From NCBI RefSeq assembly GCF_944390845.1, contig NZ_CALXRM010000028.1, positions 1 to 37,925 of the forward strand: 37,925 bases of DNA, written 5' to 3'. The translations under genes were made by a program, and so were the position numbers. This document shows, piece by piece, positions 15,584 through 23,423 of this stretch (position 1 is its first letter; the number at the start of each line of letters is the position of its first letter). The stretch is from an uncultured Brachyspira sp. Its GTDB lineage: Bacteria; Spirochaetota; Brachyspiria; Brachyspirales; Brachyspiraceae. The notes under the pieces were generated by a model. That model searched no databases. It worked only from the letters and a program-made list of their open reading frames with translations, and was not told the origin of the DNA.

Positions 15584-16913
15584 TATCATTTGCAAGTCTG
15601 TACATCTTTTCTTCATCTATAGTTATTAGTTTTCCTTTTTCTACTACTACTTTTCCATTAACTATAGTGTAATCAACAGATCCTTTCCAGCCTATAGTAC
15701 CGAATAATGATTTAGGATCGAAATTAGCACCAACCATTTCTAATTTTCTCATATCTATCATAAATAAGTCGGCAGCTTTTCCAACTTCCAAGCTTCCTAT
15801 ATCATCACGGCCTAAAACTCTAGCTCCGCCGTTAGTTGCTATTTTTAGTATATCGTATCCAGTAGGGGCTTTATTACTTGAATTGAGTCTATGGAGCAAA
15901 TAACAAACTCTCATTTCTTCAAGTAGGCTAGATCCGTCATTACTTGCACTTCCGTCAACAGCAAGTCCAACAGGAACATTCAATTCAAGCATTTCAGGTA
16001 TTCTGCATATACCGGAACTTAATTTCATGTTAGATATAGGACAATGAGCTACACCAGTTTGAGTATCAGCTAGGAATTTTAATTCTTTTTCATTAAAGTG
16101 TATACCATGAGCATACCAAACATCATTACCAACCCAGCCTAAAGATTCCATGTATTCCAAAGGACGCATATTGAATTTTTCTTTAACGAATACTTCTTCA
16201 TCTTTAGTTTCGCATAAATGAGTATGAAGTCTTACTTTTAAATCCCTAGCCAATACTGCAGATTGTTTGAGTAATTCACCAGTTACATTGAAAGGAGCAC
16301 AAGGAGCCAATGCAACCATATTCATAGAGTAGCGGGAAGGATCATGATACTTTTCTACTACTCTTTGACAATCTTTTAAAATATCATCTAATGACTGAAC
16401 AACAGAATCAGGAGGAAGTCCGCCGTCTTTTTTACTTAAATCCATACTTCCTCTTGAAGCATACATTCTTATTCCTAAATCTTTAGCAGCTGCAAATTGT
16501 GAATCCAACAACATTTCTGAATTTTTTTGAGGGAATAAATAATGATGATCAAAACAAGTAGTACAGCCGGTTTTTAATAATTCACCCATTGCAGTGATAG
16601 AACTATAATAAACAACGTCATTATTTATATTTTTCCAGATTTCATATAAAGTTGTAAGCCATTCAAATAATTCCATGTTTTGTACTTGAGGCAAATTTCT
16701 GCTGAATATTTGATACAAATGATGATGTGTATTGATAAGTCCTGGATACATAAAGCAGCCGGAAGCATCAATAACTTTATCAGCTTTTTTTTCTTCTTTT
16801 CCTATGTAAGTAATAACTCCATTTTCTATTAATAGATTGCTGGAATTATGAACTGTATCATTGTTGTCGCATGTAATTATAGAAGAAACGTTTTTGATAA
16901 AAATACTTGACAT
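15552..16913 (-). CDS. amidohydrolase, probable 8-oxoguanine deaminase
   Basis: The 453-residue enzyme belongs to the metal-dependent amidohydrolases of the AtzB/TrzN/guanine-deaminase branch. Metal ligands are seen in NTHHHLYQ (61-68) and HTHLCE, then AHCPISNMKLSSG and the catalytic Asp in VDGSASND. The stretches MELFEWLTTLYEIW and GCTTCFDHHYLFP closely recall the 8-oxoguanine deaminase group, which turns 8-oxoguanine into urate. The start at 16913 is chosen because GGAGG (16923-16927) lies 9 nt upstream. The longer frame from 16991 would run through the riboswitch and adds no family sequence. A purine riboswitch in the leader agrees with a purine substrate. Guanine or another aminopurine is the main alternative. 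Confidence 0.75.
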   Translation of the reverse strand: MSSIFIKNVSSIITCDNNDTVHNSSNLLIENGVITYIGKEEKKADKVIDASGCFMYPGLINTHHHLYQIFSRNLPQVQNMELFEWLTTLYEIWKNINNDVVYYSSITAMGELLKTGCTTCFDHHYLFPQKNSEMLLDSQFAAAKDLGIRMYASRGSMDLSKKDGGLPPDSVVQSLDDILKDCQRVVEKYHDPSRYSMNMVALAPCAPFNVTGELLKQSAVLARDLKVRLHTHLCETKDEEVFVKEKFNMRPLEYMESLGWVGNDVWYAHGIHFNEKELKFLADTQTGVAHCPISNMKLSSGICRIPEMLELNVPVGLAVDGSASNDGSSLLEEMRVCYLLHRLNSSNKAPTGYDILKIATNGGARVLGRDDIGSLEVGKAADLFMIDMRKLEMVGANFDPKSLFGTIGWKGSVDYTIVNGKVVVEKGKLITIDEEKMYRLANDTENKYLDKAK

Positions 16914-16948
16914 ATTTTTATTCCTCCATTTTTTATGATGATATAAAA

Positions 16949-17014
16949 ACTTATAGTCAATTATTTTTTGGTAATTGGTAGAAACGTTCAACCGTATTAT
17001 GAACTTATATAAGT
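16949..17014 (-). ncRNA. Purine riboswitch aptamer (guanine type, C at position 74)
   Basis: Read on the minus strand from 17014 to 16949, the 66 nt fold as a purine aptamer. P1 is ACTTATA/TATAAGT, J1/2 is TAA and P2 is GTTCA/TGAAC. Loop 2 is AATACGG, J2/3 is GTTTCTACC (16985-16977) and P3 is AATTA/TAATT. Loop 3 starts CCAAAA, and J3/1 is GACTAT. Loop 2 GG and loop 3 CC can make the kissing contact. The specificity base is C (16956), as in guanine rather than adenine switches. Differences from the usual sequence are C for U in loop 2 and a loop 3 one base longer. It begins about 7 nt after the predicted transcription start and ends 22 nt before the GGAGG of the deaminase gene. Confidence 0.85.
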
Positions 17015-17027
17015 GTATGATATTTGA

Positions 17028-17055
17028 ATTATAAGAGATTTTAATTTTATGTCAA
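17028..17055 (-). promoter_or_regulatory. consensus promoter of the riboswitch-deaminase transcript
   Basis: On the minus strand TTGACA (17055-17050), a 16-nt spacer and TATAAT (17033-17028) match the sigma-70 consensus exactly. The start near 17021 leaves a leader of about 108 nt that is almost filled by the aptamer. Confidence 0.8.
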
Positions 17056-17091
17056 TTATTTTATTATTGTTTTCGTCTACACATTATAATA

Positions 17092-17115
17092 AGCTAGTGA
17101 GTTTACTCACTAGCT
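17092..17115 (-). terminator. hairpin after the small OMP gene
   Basis: AGCTAGTGAG and CTCACTAGCT form a perfect 10-bp stem with a TTTA loop, 20 bp after the stop of 17135-17761. The T run after it on the minus strand is weak, so efficiency is uncertain. Confidence 0.6.
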
Positions 17116-17134
17116 GGCTTCAACTTACTTTTTA

Positions 17135-17761
17135 TTAGAAATAATATCTTCCGCCTATACTCATTCTTCCAAATCCTGCCTTATTAATTTTTTCAGGATA
17201 TCCAAGTTCTTTTCCATTATGTACCATATGAATTCCTCCGCCAAATTCCAATACTATTGATACATGCTTGCTTACATTTATATTGAAACCAGCACCGCCG
17301 CCTATTTCCCAATAAAATGGAGGTGAAAATAAAAATTTCCCGCTTTTATCTGCATCAAATGATAATACTCCAAAACTTCCAAAAGCAAAACCGTATCTTG
17401 CAATGCTTATTTTTCCAGTATATTCATCATTGCCTCCGAATGTAAATTTTTGCATGATTCCTAATTGATACATTCTAGGGCTGTCATCATATATTTTTGA
17501 ACCAGTGATTGCTGTATAGCTTTTTATTTGAAAATTATTATATTTCATTATTTTAAATCCAAATTCTATATTAACAGTTGTCTTTATAGAATCTGCACTG
17601 CTGAATAAACCTATAGAAAAAAATCTATTATCTAATACTGATTGAAATCCTTTCTTTTCATTAATATTTTCATTAGTTTCAGTATTTTCATTAGAATAGG
17701 CAAAACTAAATAAAGATAAAAATACAATTATCCCTATAAAAATATATTTAAATATTTTCAT
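17135..17761 (-). CDS. small outer-membrane-type protein, paralogue of 11704-12312
   Basis: The 208-residue protein has a signal peptide (hydrophobic to about residue 23, FSFAYS), then an Asn/Glu-rich linker and a Gly/aromatic strand-rich body ending RYYF. Segments LDNRFFSIGLFSSADSIKTT, TGSKIYDDSP and GGGAGFNINVSKHVSIVLEF match the protein at 11704-12312 almost throughout; the linker after the signal is the main difference. The ribosome-binding site is AGGAG. It lies 53 bp after the DUF454 gene at 17815 and probably ends that transcription unit. The conserved pairing of the two genes in both copies suggests that they act together in the envelope. Confidence 0.6.
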   Translation of the reverse strand: MKIFKYIFIGIIVFLSLFSFAYSNENTETNENINEKKGFQSVLDNRFFSIGLFSSADSIKTTVNIEFGFKIMKYNNFQIKSYTAITGSKIYDDSPRMYQLGIMQKFTFGGNDEYTGKISIARYGFAFGSFGVLSFDADKSGKFLFSPPFYWEIGGGAGFNINVSKHVSIVLEFGGGIHMVHNGKELGYPEKINKAGFGRMSIGGRYYF

Positions 17762-17814
17762 TATTATCTCCTAAAAATATAACTAAAGAGCGTTATTTAT
17801 TATTTTTTATATTA

Positions 17815-18246
17815 TTATAATTTTTGTTTATTATTTAGGTTCATTTCATTATTTTCTTCTAATACAGCATTGTTTATATATTCTTCATTCTTTATAGTTT
17901 TTATTTGTGTGAAGAAGTATAAATATTTTGCAATGAATAATATTACAAGAACTATTCTGGCATGCAGATTATTTACAAATATGAATGTAATTATAAGCAT
18001 GGCACTTACTGGTAAAAGTATGCTTAATTTTGATTTTAAAGTCATAGCCTTTGATTTCACAAAACTTTCTAAATGTTTTTTGTATAATTTTGTGCTTATA
18101 AACCAATCATGAAATCTTTTAGATCCTTTTGCAAAAAAGAAGGAAGCTAATAATAGAAATGGGGTAGTAGGAAGTATTGGAACTGCTATTCCTACAGCAC
18201 CTATTGCTACAAATATAAAACCTAAAATTATAAATAATATTCTCAT
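17815..18246 (-). CDS. DUF454 (YbaN-like) inner-membrane protein
   Basis: The 143-residue protein has the DUF454 signature in its first half (VGIAVPILPTTPFLLLASFF, FAKGSKRFHDWF, LYKKHLESF) and two further membrane helices. It resembles the product of 12336-12734 over nearly its full length, with a longer polar C-terminal tail (EENNEMNLNNKQKL). Its ATG overlaps the stop of the preceding Cys-rich gene as ATGA (18243-18246), so the two are translationally coupled. Function of the family is unknown. Confidence 0.8.
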   Translation of the reverse strand: MRILFIILGFIFVAIGAVGIAVPILPTTPFLLLASFFFAKGSKRFHDWFISTKLYKKHLESFVKSKAMTLKSKLSILLPVSAMLIITFIFVNNLHARIVLVILFIAKYLYFFTQIKTIKNEEYINNAVLEENNEMNLNNKQKL

Positions 18247-18677
18247 ATCGCTCCTTTAAAATCTAATTTTTTATTTTTATTAAAATTATGTTTTATCATT
18301 ACAAATATATGTTTTAATGCTGTTATTGGGCGGTAAAATAACATTCTTTTTCCAGAGAAGGACATTATTTTTTTTATTTTTTCTTTCATATCTTTTTTAT
18401 AACAATGAGAAGTACAAGCACTGCAAAATGTTTTAGTTTCCATAAATCTGCATCTGTCAGTTCTTTCACATGCATAATGATATATTTCTTCGCATTCTCT
18501 GCAAATATTTTTGCTTCCAAATGTTTTGTTATAGTTTTTATGATATTCTTTATGATTATGTTTGCAGTAAATTTCTATCATACATAAAATAGATTCTTTT
18601 TCCTTTTCTCTTTTTTTATTTATTTTATATTCTTTGTTATTGCAAAATATTGTTATATTATTTTGTATTACATTCAT
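18243..18677 (-). CDS. Cys-rich protein of the nitrous oxide-stimulated promoter family
   Basis: The 144-residue protein contains the pattern CMIEIYCKHNH, NICRECEEIYHYACERTDRC, TFCSACTSHCY, then MSFSGKRMLFYRPITALKH. I recognise this as the family labelled nitrous oxide-stimulated promoter, a small Cys/His-rich protein of unknown role. The four pairs of cysteines look suited to metal binding. The family's conserved part begins near residue 31, so the first 30 residues are an extension. The start at 18677 is supported by AAAAAGG 7 nt upstream. It overlaps the DUF454 gene by 4 nt. No NO- or N2O-metabolism gene is visible nearby, so the family name should not be read as a function. Confidence 0.65.
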   Translation of the reverse strand: MNVIQNNITIFCNNKEYKINKKREKEKESILCMIEIYCKHNHKEYHKNYNKTFGSKNICRECEEIYHYACERTDRCRFMETKTFCSACTSHCYKKDMKEKIKKIMSFSGKRMLFYRPITALKHIFVMIKHNFNKNKKLDFKGAI

Positions 18678-18764
18678 TTTTTTACCTTTTTAATTTATAT
18701 TGGGCATCTTGTATTTTAAGACACCCAATAAATATATTTCCCAATATCAATAATTTAGCTAATT

Positions 18765-20081
18765 TTAAAATTTCCAAGTAATACCAGTACTTCCATTAAA
18801 TGCTAAACTGCTGTTGGCACTATTACCTATACCATCAACGGTTGTAGCACCTCCAATTTGAGCTTCAAAATACCATTCCAAATTAGGTTTAGGAGTTATA
18901 TATAATTCTCCATATACCAAATATCCAAGAGAGTAAAACATTGGAGGTATTCTTACAGGCTTTGAACTGCTGGCATAAGCATTAATTCCGCCGGTTATCA
19001 TGGAGAATGATACAGCAGGTTCTAAGTATAAAGTTATAAATTCACTTTCAGCTGTAAAACCTACAGGAACAGATATACCTATAAATTGAGGCTTTGTGAA
19101 ATAATATTCTGTTCCTCCTATTTCTATTGAAGCTCCTTCACCTGTAAACATTATATTATGTGCTGTAAAATCATAATATGGTGCTGATGCTATTGTTCCA
19201 GAATTTCCTAATTCAAAAGCACCTATAGGATTTGAAGCATCTATATTATATAATCCGAATTTTGCTCCTCCTTCTTTTGGATCCATACCAGGAGGAGTTA
19301 CTCTATAGGAAGTACCTTCAAAATCTGATATAGAGCCTTGATAAACAATTCTTATTTGAGGTTCTATTAATATAGGATCTGTTGCAGCTATGAAATATCC
19401 TCTCACATCTACACCTATAGATTGACCTATTGTATCTTTAATAAAACCATATTTTCCATTTTCTCCAACTGTTCCTAAATTCATAGGACCCATACTTAGA
19501 TTTCCGCCATTGGCTAAATCTCCGCTTCTGCTTTCATTAGCTTTTAATTTATACATACCATATTTAAGATTTACTCTTATTCTGCTGAAAATATTATTTC
19601 CAGTATAATATTCAATTCTAGTATCTGTTGAAACTGCTATATCTCCGTCATTAACATTTCCGCTTCCTACTCCTATTGTAACAGGGACATTGATTCTCAA
19701 ATTATCATTCAAAGCTGTTGCTGTTATTATAGGTGTATGTGCCTGCCAGCTTCCGCTTACATATTTGAATTGATAACCTAAACCTATACCAAAACTGTCT
19801 GTTTTATATCCGAATCCGGCTATAGCAGCAGGTCTGAAAGTACTTATTCCTCCTTCAGTACCGCTGTCTAAGTTATCAAGCAATACTCCTGCAGTTTCAC
19901 CTGATACTCCAACCATAAATCTTAAATTCTCAGTTCCTGCCAATACTCCTAATCTATCAAGCCTTATTCTTAATTGATTTTCATCAACTAAAAAGTCATT
20001 AAAATCTTCTACAACAGTATAAGCAAATACATTGTACATGCTTATTATTAAAGCTGCTAAAATGAAATATAAACGTTTCAT
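18765..20081 (-). CDS. Outer-membrane beta-barrel resembling Brachyspira Vsp surface proteins
   Basis: The 438-residue protein has a signal peptide (to about residue 20, YNVFA) and a Gly/Thr/Ser-rich body of alternating strands, ending in Phe (GITWKF) like many outer-membrane proteins. The early segment ENQLRIRLDRLGVLAGTENL, then FGIGLGYQFKYVSGSWQAHT and TDTRIEYYTGNN recall from memory the Brachyspira variable surface protein (Vsp) family. This is suggestive and not verified. The ribosome-binding site AAGGA is 8 nt from the start. A weak hairpin with ATTGGG/CCCAAT arms follows at about 18697-18728. The gene lies between the TPR-like and Cys-rich genes on the same strand. Confidence 0.6.
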   Translation of the reverse strand: MKRLYFILAALIISMYNVFAYTVVEDFNDFLVDENQLRIRLDRLGVLAGTENLRFMVGVSGETAGVLLDNLDSGTEGGISTFRPAAIAGFGYKTDSFGIGLGYQFKYVSGSWQAHTPIITATALNDNLRINVPVTIGVGSGNVNDGDIAVSTDTRIEYYTGNNIFSRIRVNLKYGMYKLKANESRSGDLANGGNLSMGPMNLGTVGENGKYGFIKDTIGQSIGVDVRGYFIAATDPILIEPQIRIVYQGSISDFEGTSYRVTPPGMDPKEGGAKFGLYNIDASNPIGAFELGNSGTIASAPYYDFTAHNIMFTGEGASIEIGGTEYYFTKPQFIGISVPVGFTAESEFITLYLEPAVSFSMITGGINAYASSSKPVRIPPMFYSLGYLVYGELYITPKPNLEWYFEAQIGGATTVDGIGNSANSSLAFNGSTGITWKF

Positions 20082-20187
20082 ATTATTATCCTTATTTTTG
20101 TTTATAATTTTTTTAACAACTTTGTATTTTTTATTAATACTATATTATTATGAAACCCACACTATTAAATCTGTTTTATTTTTGAAG

Positions 20188-20856
20188 TTATAATGGCTTA
20201 TTTTTAGTGTTATTTATCTCTATAGCCTCCTTTAATAATTGTCCGTCTGAATATATGCTTTTACTCATTTCAATGTATTTATTATAATTTTCTTTATCTT
20301 TTACTTTGAAATAGTATTGAGACAGCCAAATATAAGATAAATATTTTTGATACTTTTCTTTTGCATTAATTAACGCTTTATTAAAATATTCAAAAGCTTT
20401 TTTATTGCTTCCCCCTCCTATGGCTGGAGCATGCATATAGCCTATAGCAGTACCAAGAAGTGCAAAAAAGTTTGAGTCATCTGTTTCTAAAATCTTTCTA
20501 TATATTTCTTTACTTTTTGTTCCAAATGAAATTTTTTCAGAAAGTCCAGAATAATAAACTATATAGCCCATCAATTCAGATACGCTTATTAGATAATCAA
20601 TATCATTAGATTCTATATAATTTTCATTGTTATTTATTGCTTCTTTTAGATAATTGTATTTTTCTTTTTCGTTTTGTATATTTTTTGATTTTATTAGATG
20701 ATATATATTTTTATATGTTTTTGAATTATTGTTTTCAATATCTTTTATATTATAATTTGAAGAATAGTAATTATTATAAAAGTTATTTATTTCTTTTGAA
20801 TTGTATGAATATAAAAAATTTGTAATTATAATTGAGAAGATGATTATATATTTCAT
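20188..20856 (-). CDS. secreted TPR-like protein, paralogue of 12813-13481
   Basis: The 222-residue protein has the same length as its paralogue at 12813-13481 and agrees with it at roughly three quarters of positions by eye. It has a signal peptide (MKYIIIFSIIITNFLYSYNS) and TPR-like helices, including SNFFALLGTAIGYMHAPAIG, GGSNKKAFEYFNKA and YLSYIWLSQYYFKVKDKENY. It sits at the upstream edge of the second copy of the envelope gene set. Its promoter region lacks the TGAACA palindrome but has a different inverted repeat at 20900-20917, so the two copies probably differ in regulation. Confidence 0.6.
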   Translation of the reverse strand: MKYIIIFSIIITNFLYSYNSKEINNFYNNYYSSNYNIKDIENNNSKTYKNIYHLIKSKNIQNEKEKYNYLKEAINNNENYIESNDIDYLISVSELMGYIVYYSGLSEKISFGTKSKEIYRKILETDDSNFFALLGTAIGYMHAPAIGGGSNKKAFEYFNKALINAKEKYQKYLSYIWLSQYYFKVKDKENYNKYIEMSKSIYSDGQLLKEAIEINNTKNKPL

Positions 20857-20899
20857 TTATAATCCTTTAAGGTGAAAATGTTTAGTTTGTTTTTTAATT

Positions 20900-20917
20900 T
20901 GTTAGTATATTCTAACA
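20900..20917 (-). promoter_or_regulatory. inverted repeat TGTTAG-N6-CTAACA over a weak promoter
   Basis: The perfect 6-bp arms overlap a possible minus-strand -10 (TAGAAT, preceded at 16 nt by TTGATT) for the TPR-like gene at 20856. It may be a repressor site. The evidence is position only. Confidence 0.35.
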
Positions 20918-20977
20918 TTTAAAATAAAAAAATCAATACCTATATGGTGTTTTTGTTAAAATAAATTTTTTAAGTTA

Positions 20978-21005
20978 TTGAATTATAAAGTTAAAAAAAT
21001 ATACT
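20978..21005 (+). promoter_or_regulatory. promoter of glyA
   Basis: TTGAAT (20978-20983), a 16-nt spacer and TATACT (21000-21005) lie about 78 bp before the glyA start. Confidence 0.5.
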
Positions 21006-21082
21006 TCATATATGTATAATAATTGAAAAAAAAACTATATTAGTATATCATTAAATACAAGTAAAATTTCATTGGAGGAAAT

Positions 21083-22492
21083 ATGGCTGTGTCTAAAAAA
21101 AAGGCAGCAGATAAAAGTTCATCAAAATCTGCTAAGAAAACAGTTGCTGTTAAAAAAGCCGCATCAAAAAAAACTGATAAAAAGGCTGTGAAAACAGTGG
21201 AAAAGAAAGTAGCTGCTCCTAAATATTATGTATCTGAAGTTCCATTAAAAACTGCTGATAGAGAAATATTTGCAGCAATGAAAAACGAGTATAAAAGGGA
21301 AGTTAGTGGTTTTGAACTTATAGCTAGTGAGAATATAGTATCACGTGCTGTTATGGAAGCACAAGGTTCTATATTTACAAACAAATATGCTGAAGGCTAT
21401 CCATCTAAAAGATATTACGGCGGATGCAGTGAGGTTGATGTTGTAGAGAATTTAGCTAGAGAAAGAGGAAAGAAATTGTTTAAAGCACCATTTATTAATG
21501 TGCAGCCTCATTCTGGTTCACAAGCTAATATGGGTGTTTATATGGCAGTGTTGCAGCCTGGCGATACTTGTTTAGGTTTATCATTGGATGCAGGCGGACA
21601 TTTAACCCATGGTAAAAATGTAAATTTCTCTGGTAAAATATATAATTTTGAGCATTATAGTGTTAGAAAAGACACTATGCAAATAGATTATAATGAAGTT
21701 AGAGATATAGCTAAAAAAGTTAAGCCTAAATTAATAGTTGCAGGCGGAAGTGCTTATCCTAGATTTATTGATTTCAAAAAATTTAGAGAGATAGCAGATG
21801 AAGTGGATGCTATGTTAATGGTTGATATGGCTCATATTTCTGGATTAGTAGCTGCAGGACTTCACCCTAATCCTGTTGAGTATGCACATTTTGTTACTGG
21901 TACTACTCATAAAACTTTAAGAGGACCTCGCGGCGGATATATTATATCTACTGAAGAAGAATTAGCTAAAAAAATAGATAAAACTATATTCCCTGGCATA
22001 CAAGGCGGACCTTTAATGCATGTTATAGCTGCTAAAGCAGTATGTTTTAAAGAGGCATTGGATCCTAAATTTGTTAAGTATCAGGAACAAGTTTTAAAGA
22101 ATGCTGAAGCTATGGCCAATATATTCCTTGCTAAAGGTTATGAATTGGTTGCCGGCGGAACAGATACTCATTTGATATTAGTAGATGTTAAAGCTTCTAA
22201 AGGCATCACAGGACAGGTTGCTGAGACTATATTGGATAGAGCTCATATCACTACTAATAAAAACGGCATACCTTATGATACAGAATCTCCAATGGTTACT
22301 AGCGGTATAAGACTTGGTACTCCAGCTATTACTACTAGAGGTCTAAAAGAAAAAGATGTTATGGAATTAACTCAATACATTGATGAAGTATTAAGCAATA
22401 GCAATGATGAAAAAATTATTAATGCTGTTGCTAAAAAAGTTGCTGCTTTATGCAAAAAATTCCCAATGTATAAATTCATAGCTGATATGTAA
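21083..22492 (+). CDS. glyA: serine hydroxymethyltransferase with a lysine-rich N-terminal tail
   Basis: The cytoplasmic PLP enzyme converts serine and tetrahydrofolate to glycine and methylene-THF. Motifs include [24 protein letters not shown], and [13 protein letters not shown] with the PLP lysine at residue 277. E. coli GlyA has that lysine at 229, so this protein has about 48 extra residues at its start. The extra part is a Lys/Ala/Ser tail ([20 protein letters not shown] and onward) resembling histone H1-like tails. The start at 21083 is well supported by GGAGG at 21074-21078, and no alternative start with a ribosome-binding site lies nearer the catalytic domain. It is a single-gene unit with promoter and terminator. 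It feeds one-carbon units shared with formate-THF ligase at 34945. Confidence 0.93.
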   Translation: MAVSKKKAADKSSSKSAKKTVAVKKAASKKTDKKAVKTVEKKVAAPKYYVSEVPLKTADREIFAAMKNEYKREVSGFELIASENIVSRAVMEAQGSIFTNKYAEGYPSKRYYGGCSEVDVVENLARERGKKLFKAPFINVQPHSGSQANMGVYMAVLQPGDTCLGLSLDAGGHLTHGKNVNFSGKIYNFEHYSVRKDTMQIDYNEVRDIAKKVKPKLIVAGGSAYPRFIDFKKFREIADEVDAMLMVDMAHISGLVAAGLHPNPVEYAHFVTGTTHKTLRGPRGGYIISTEEELAKKIDKTIFPGIQGGPLMHVIAAKAVCFKEALDPKFVKYQEQVLKNAEAMANIFLAKGYELVAGGTDTHLILVDVKASKGITGQVAETILDRAHITTNKNGIPYDTESPMVTSGIRLGTPAITTRGLKEKDVMELTQYIDEVLSNSNDEKIINAVAKKVAALCKKFPMYKFIADM

Positions 22493-22517
22493 TAAATATA
22501 TATTAAATTAATATAAA

Positions 22518-22555
22518 AAAGGGAGAGCATATTTTTTATGCCTCCCTTTATTTTT
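22518..22555 (+). terminator. terminator of glyA
   Basis: The hairpin AAAGGGAGAGCATA / TATGCCTCCCTTT, with one small bulge, is followed by a T run. Confidence 0.85.
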
Positions 22556-22581
22556 GTATATTTTATTTAAATTAATTATTA

Positions 22582-23244
22582 TCAAATTATTTCTATATAA
22601 TCAAGTGCTTTATCTATTCTATCAACAACAATATCAGCACCATTTTCAAGTAGTTTTTCTTTATTATAAGTGTTTGTAATAGCTATAGTAGTTATTCCTG
22701 TTTTTTTAGCTCCTAAAATACCAGCTATACTGTCTTCAAATATTATAACATTTTCTTTTTGTATATCAGGATTTAATTTTTTTAATAATTCAAAAGCATT
22801 TAAAAATAAATCTGGTTCAGGTTTTGCTTTTAATTTTTCATTGTGGCAGGAATAGCCTTTCATATATTTAGATATTTCTTTTTTGTCAGACATTCTTGTT
22901 ACATAATCAATATTACTGTTAGATGCTATAACGATATCAATATTTTTTAATTTCTCTAATATTTCGTATACGCCTTCAAAAGTTTCTAAATCAGTTTCTA
23001 TAATTTTTCTAAAATATATTTCAGCTTCTTTGAAAAAATTATCAGGTATATTATGTCCTTCTTTTTTTAATATATTGTCTATATCTTGAGTTTGATAACC
23101 GGCAAAAGATTTGAAATCAACATCTTTTAAAACATTCATTTCATTAGAAACATGAATTAAAGCTTTTGTGTATAAACTTTCACTATCAACTAAGGTACCG
23201 TCAAAATCAAATATTGCAGCTTTTACTTTTATATGATTGCTCAT
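22582..23244 (-). CDS. HAD-superfamily phosphatase / beta-phosphoglucomutase-like hydrolase
   Basis: The 220-residue cytoplasmic protein has HAD motif I DFDGTLVDSE near residue 13, motif II IVIASNSN, the conserved Lys in LKAKPEPDLF, and motif III/IV VIIFEDSIAGILGAKKTGI. The helical cap between motifs I and II marks the beta-phosphoglucomutase/phosphatase subclass. The substrate is probably a small sugar phosphate and cannot be chosen more closely. AAGGA precedes the start. It is transcribed divergently from nagB, with its own promoter at 23276-23303, and converges on glyA. Confidence 0.8.
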   Translation of the reverse strand: MSNHIKVKAAIFDFDGTLVDSESLYTKALIHVSNEMNVLKDVDFKSFAGYQTQDIDNILKKEGHNIPDNFFKEAEIYFRKIIETDLETFEGVYEILEKLKNIDIVIASNSNIDYVTRMSDKKEISKYMKGYSCHNEKLKAKPEPDLFLNAFELLKKLNPDIQKENVIIFEDSIAGILGAKKTGITTIAITNTYNKEKLLENGADIVVDRIDKALDYIEII

Positions 23245-23275
23245 TATTTTTTCCTTACAAATTTTATTATTAAGA

Positions 23276-23303
23276 ATTGTATATTTAATTATATCAAAAT
23301 CAA
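23276..23303 (-). promoter_or_regulatory. promoter of the HAD gene
   Basis: On the minus strand TTGATT (23303-23298), a 16-nt spacer and TACAAT (23281-23276) lie about 30 bp before the start. Confidence 0.5.
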
Positions 23304-23333
23304 TAGAAAAAATTAATAAAAAAATCGTTATAT

Positions 23334-23362
23334 TTGATAATAAATAATATATGTGTTATAAT
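23334..23362 (+). promoter_or_regulatory. promoter of nagB
   Basis: TTGATA (23334-23339), a 17-nt spacer and TATAAT (23357-23362) would give a leader of about 55 nt that contains a short upstream frame at 23381-23449. Confidence 0.6.
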
Positions 23363-23423
23363 TTTGTAGAAGGCGAATTTATGAAAAATATAATAATCCA
23401 AATTAATAAAGGAGAATATAATT

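Noticed and set aside
16914-16991. Longer N-terminus for the deaminase from an ATG at 16991
   Set aside because: It would translate the riboswitch aptamer, and family sequence begins at 16913, where GGAGG is correctly placed.
18243-18677. Functional claim of nitrous oxide response from the family name
   Set aside because: The name is historical and no nitrogen-oxide genes are visible nearby.
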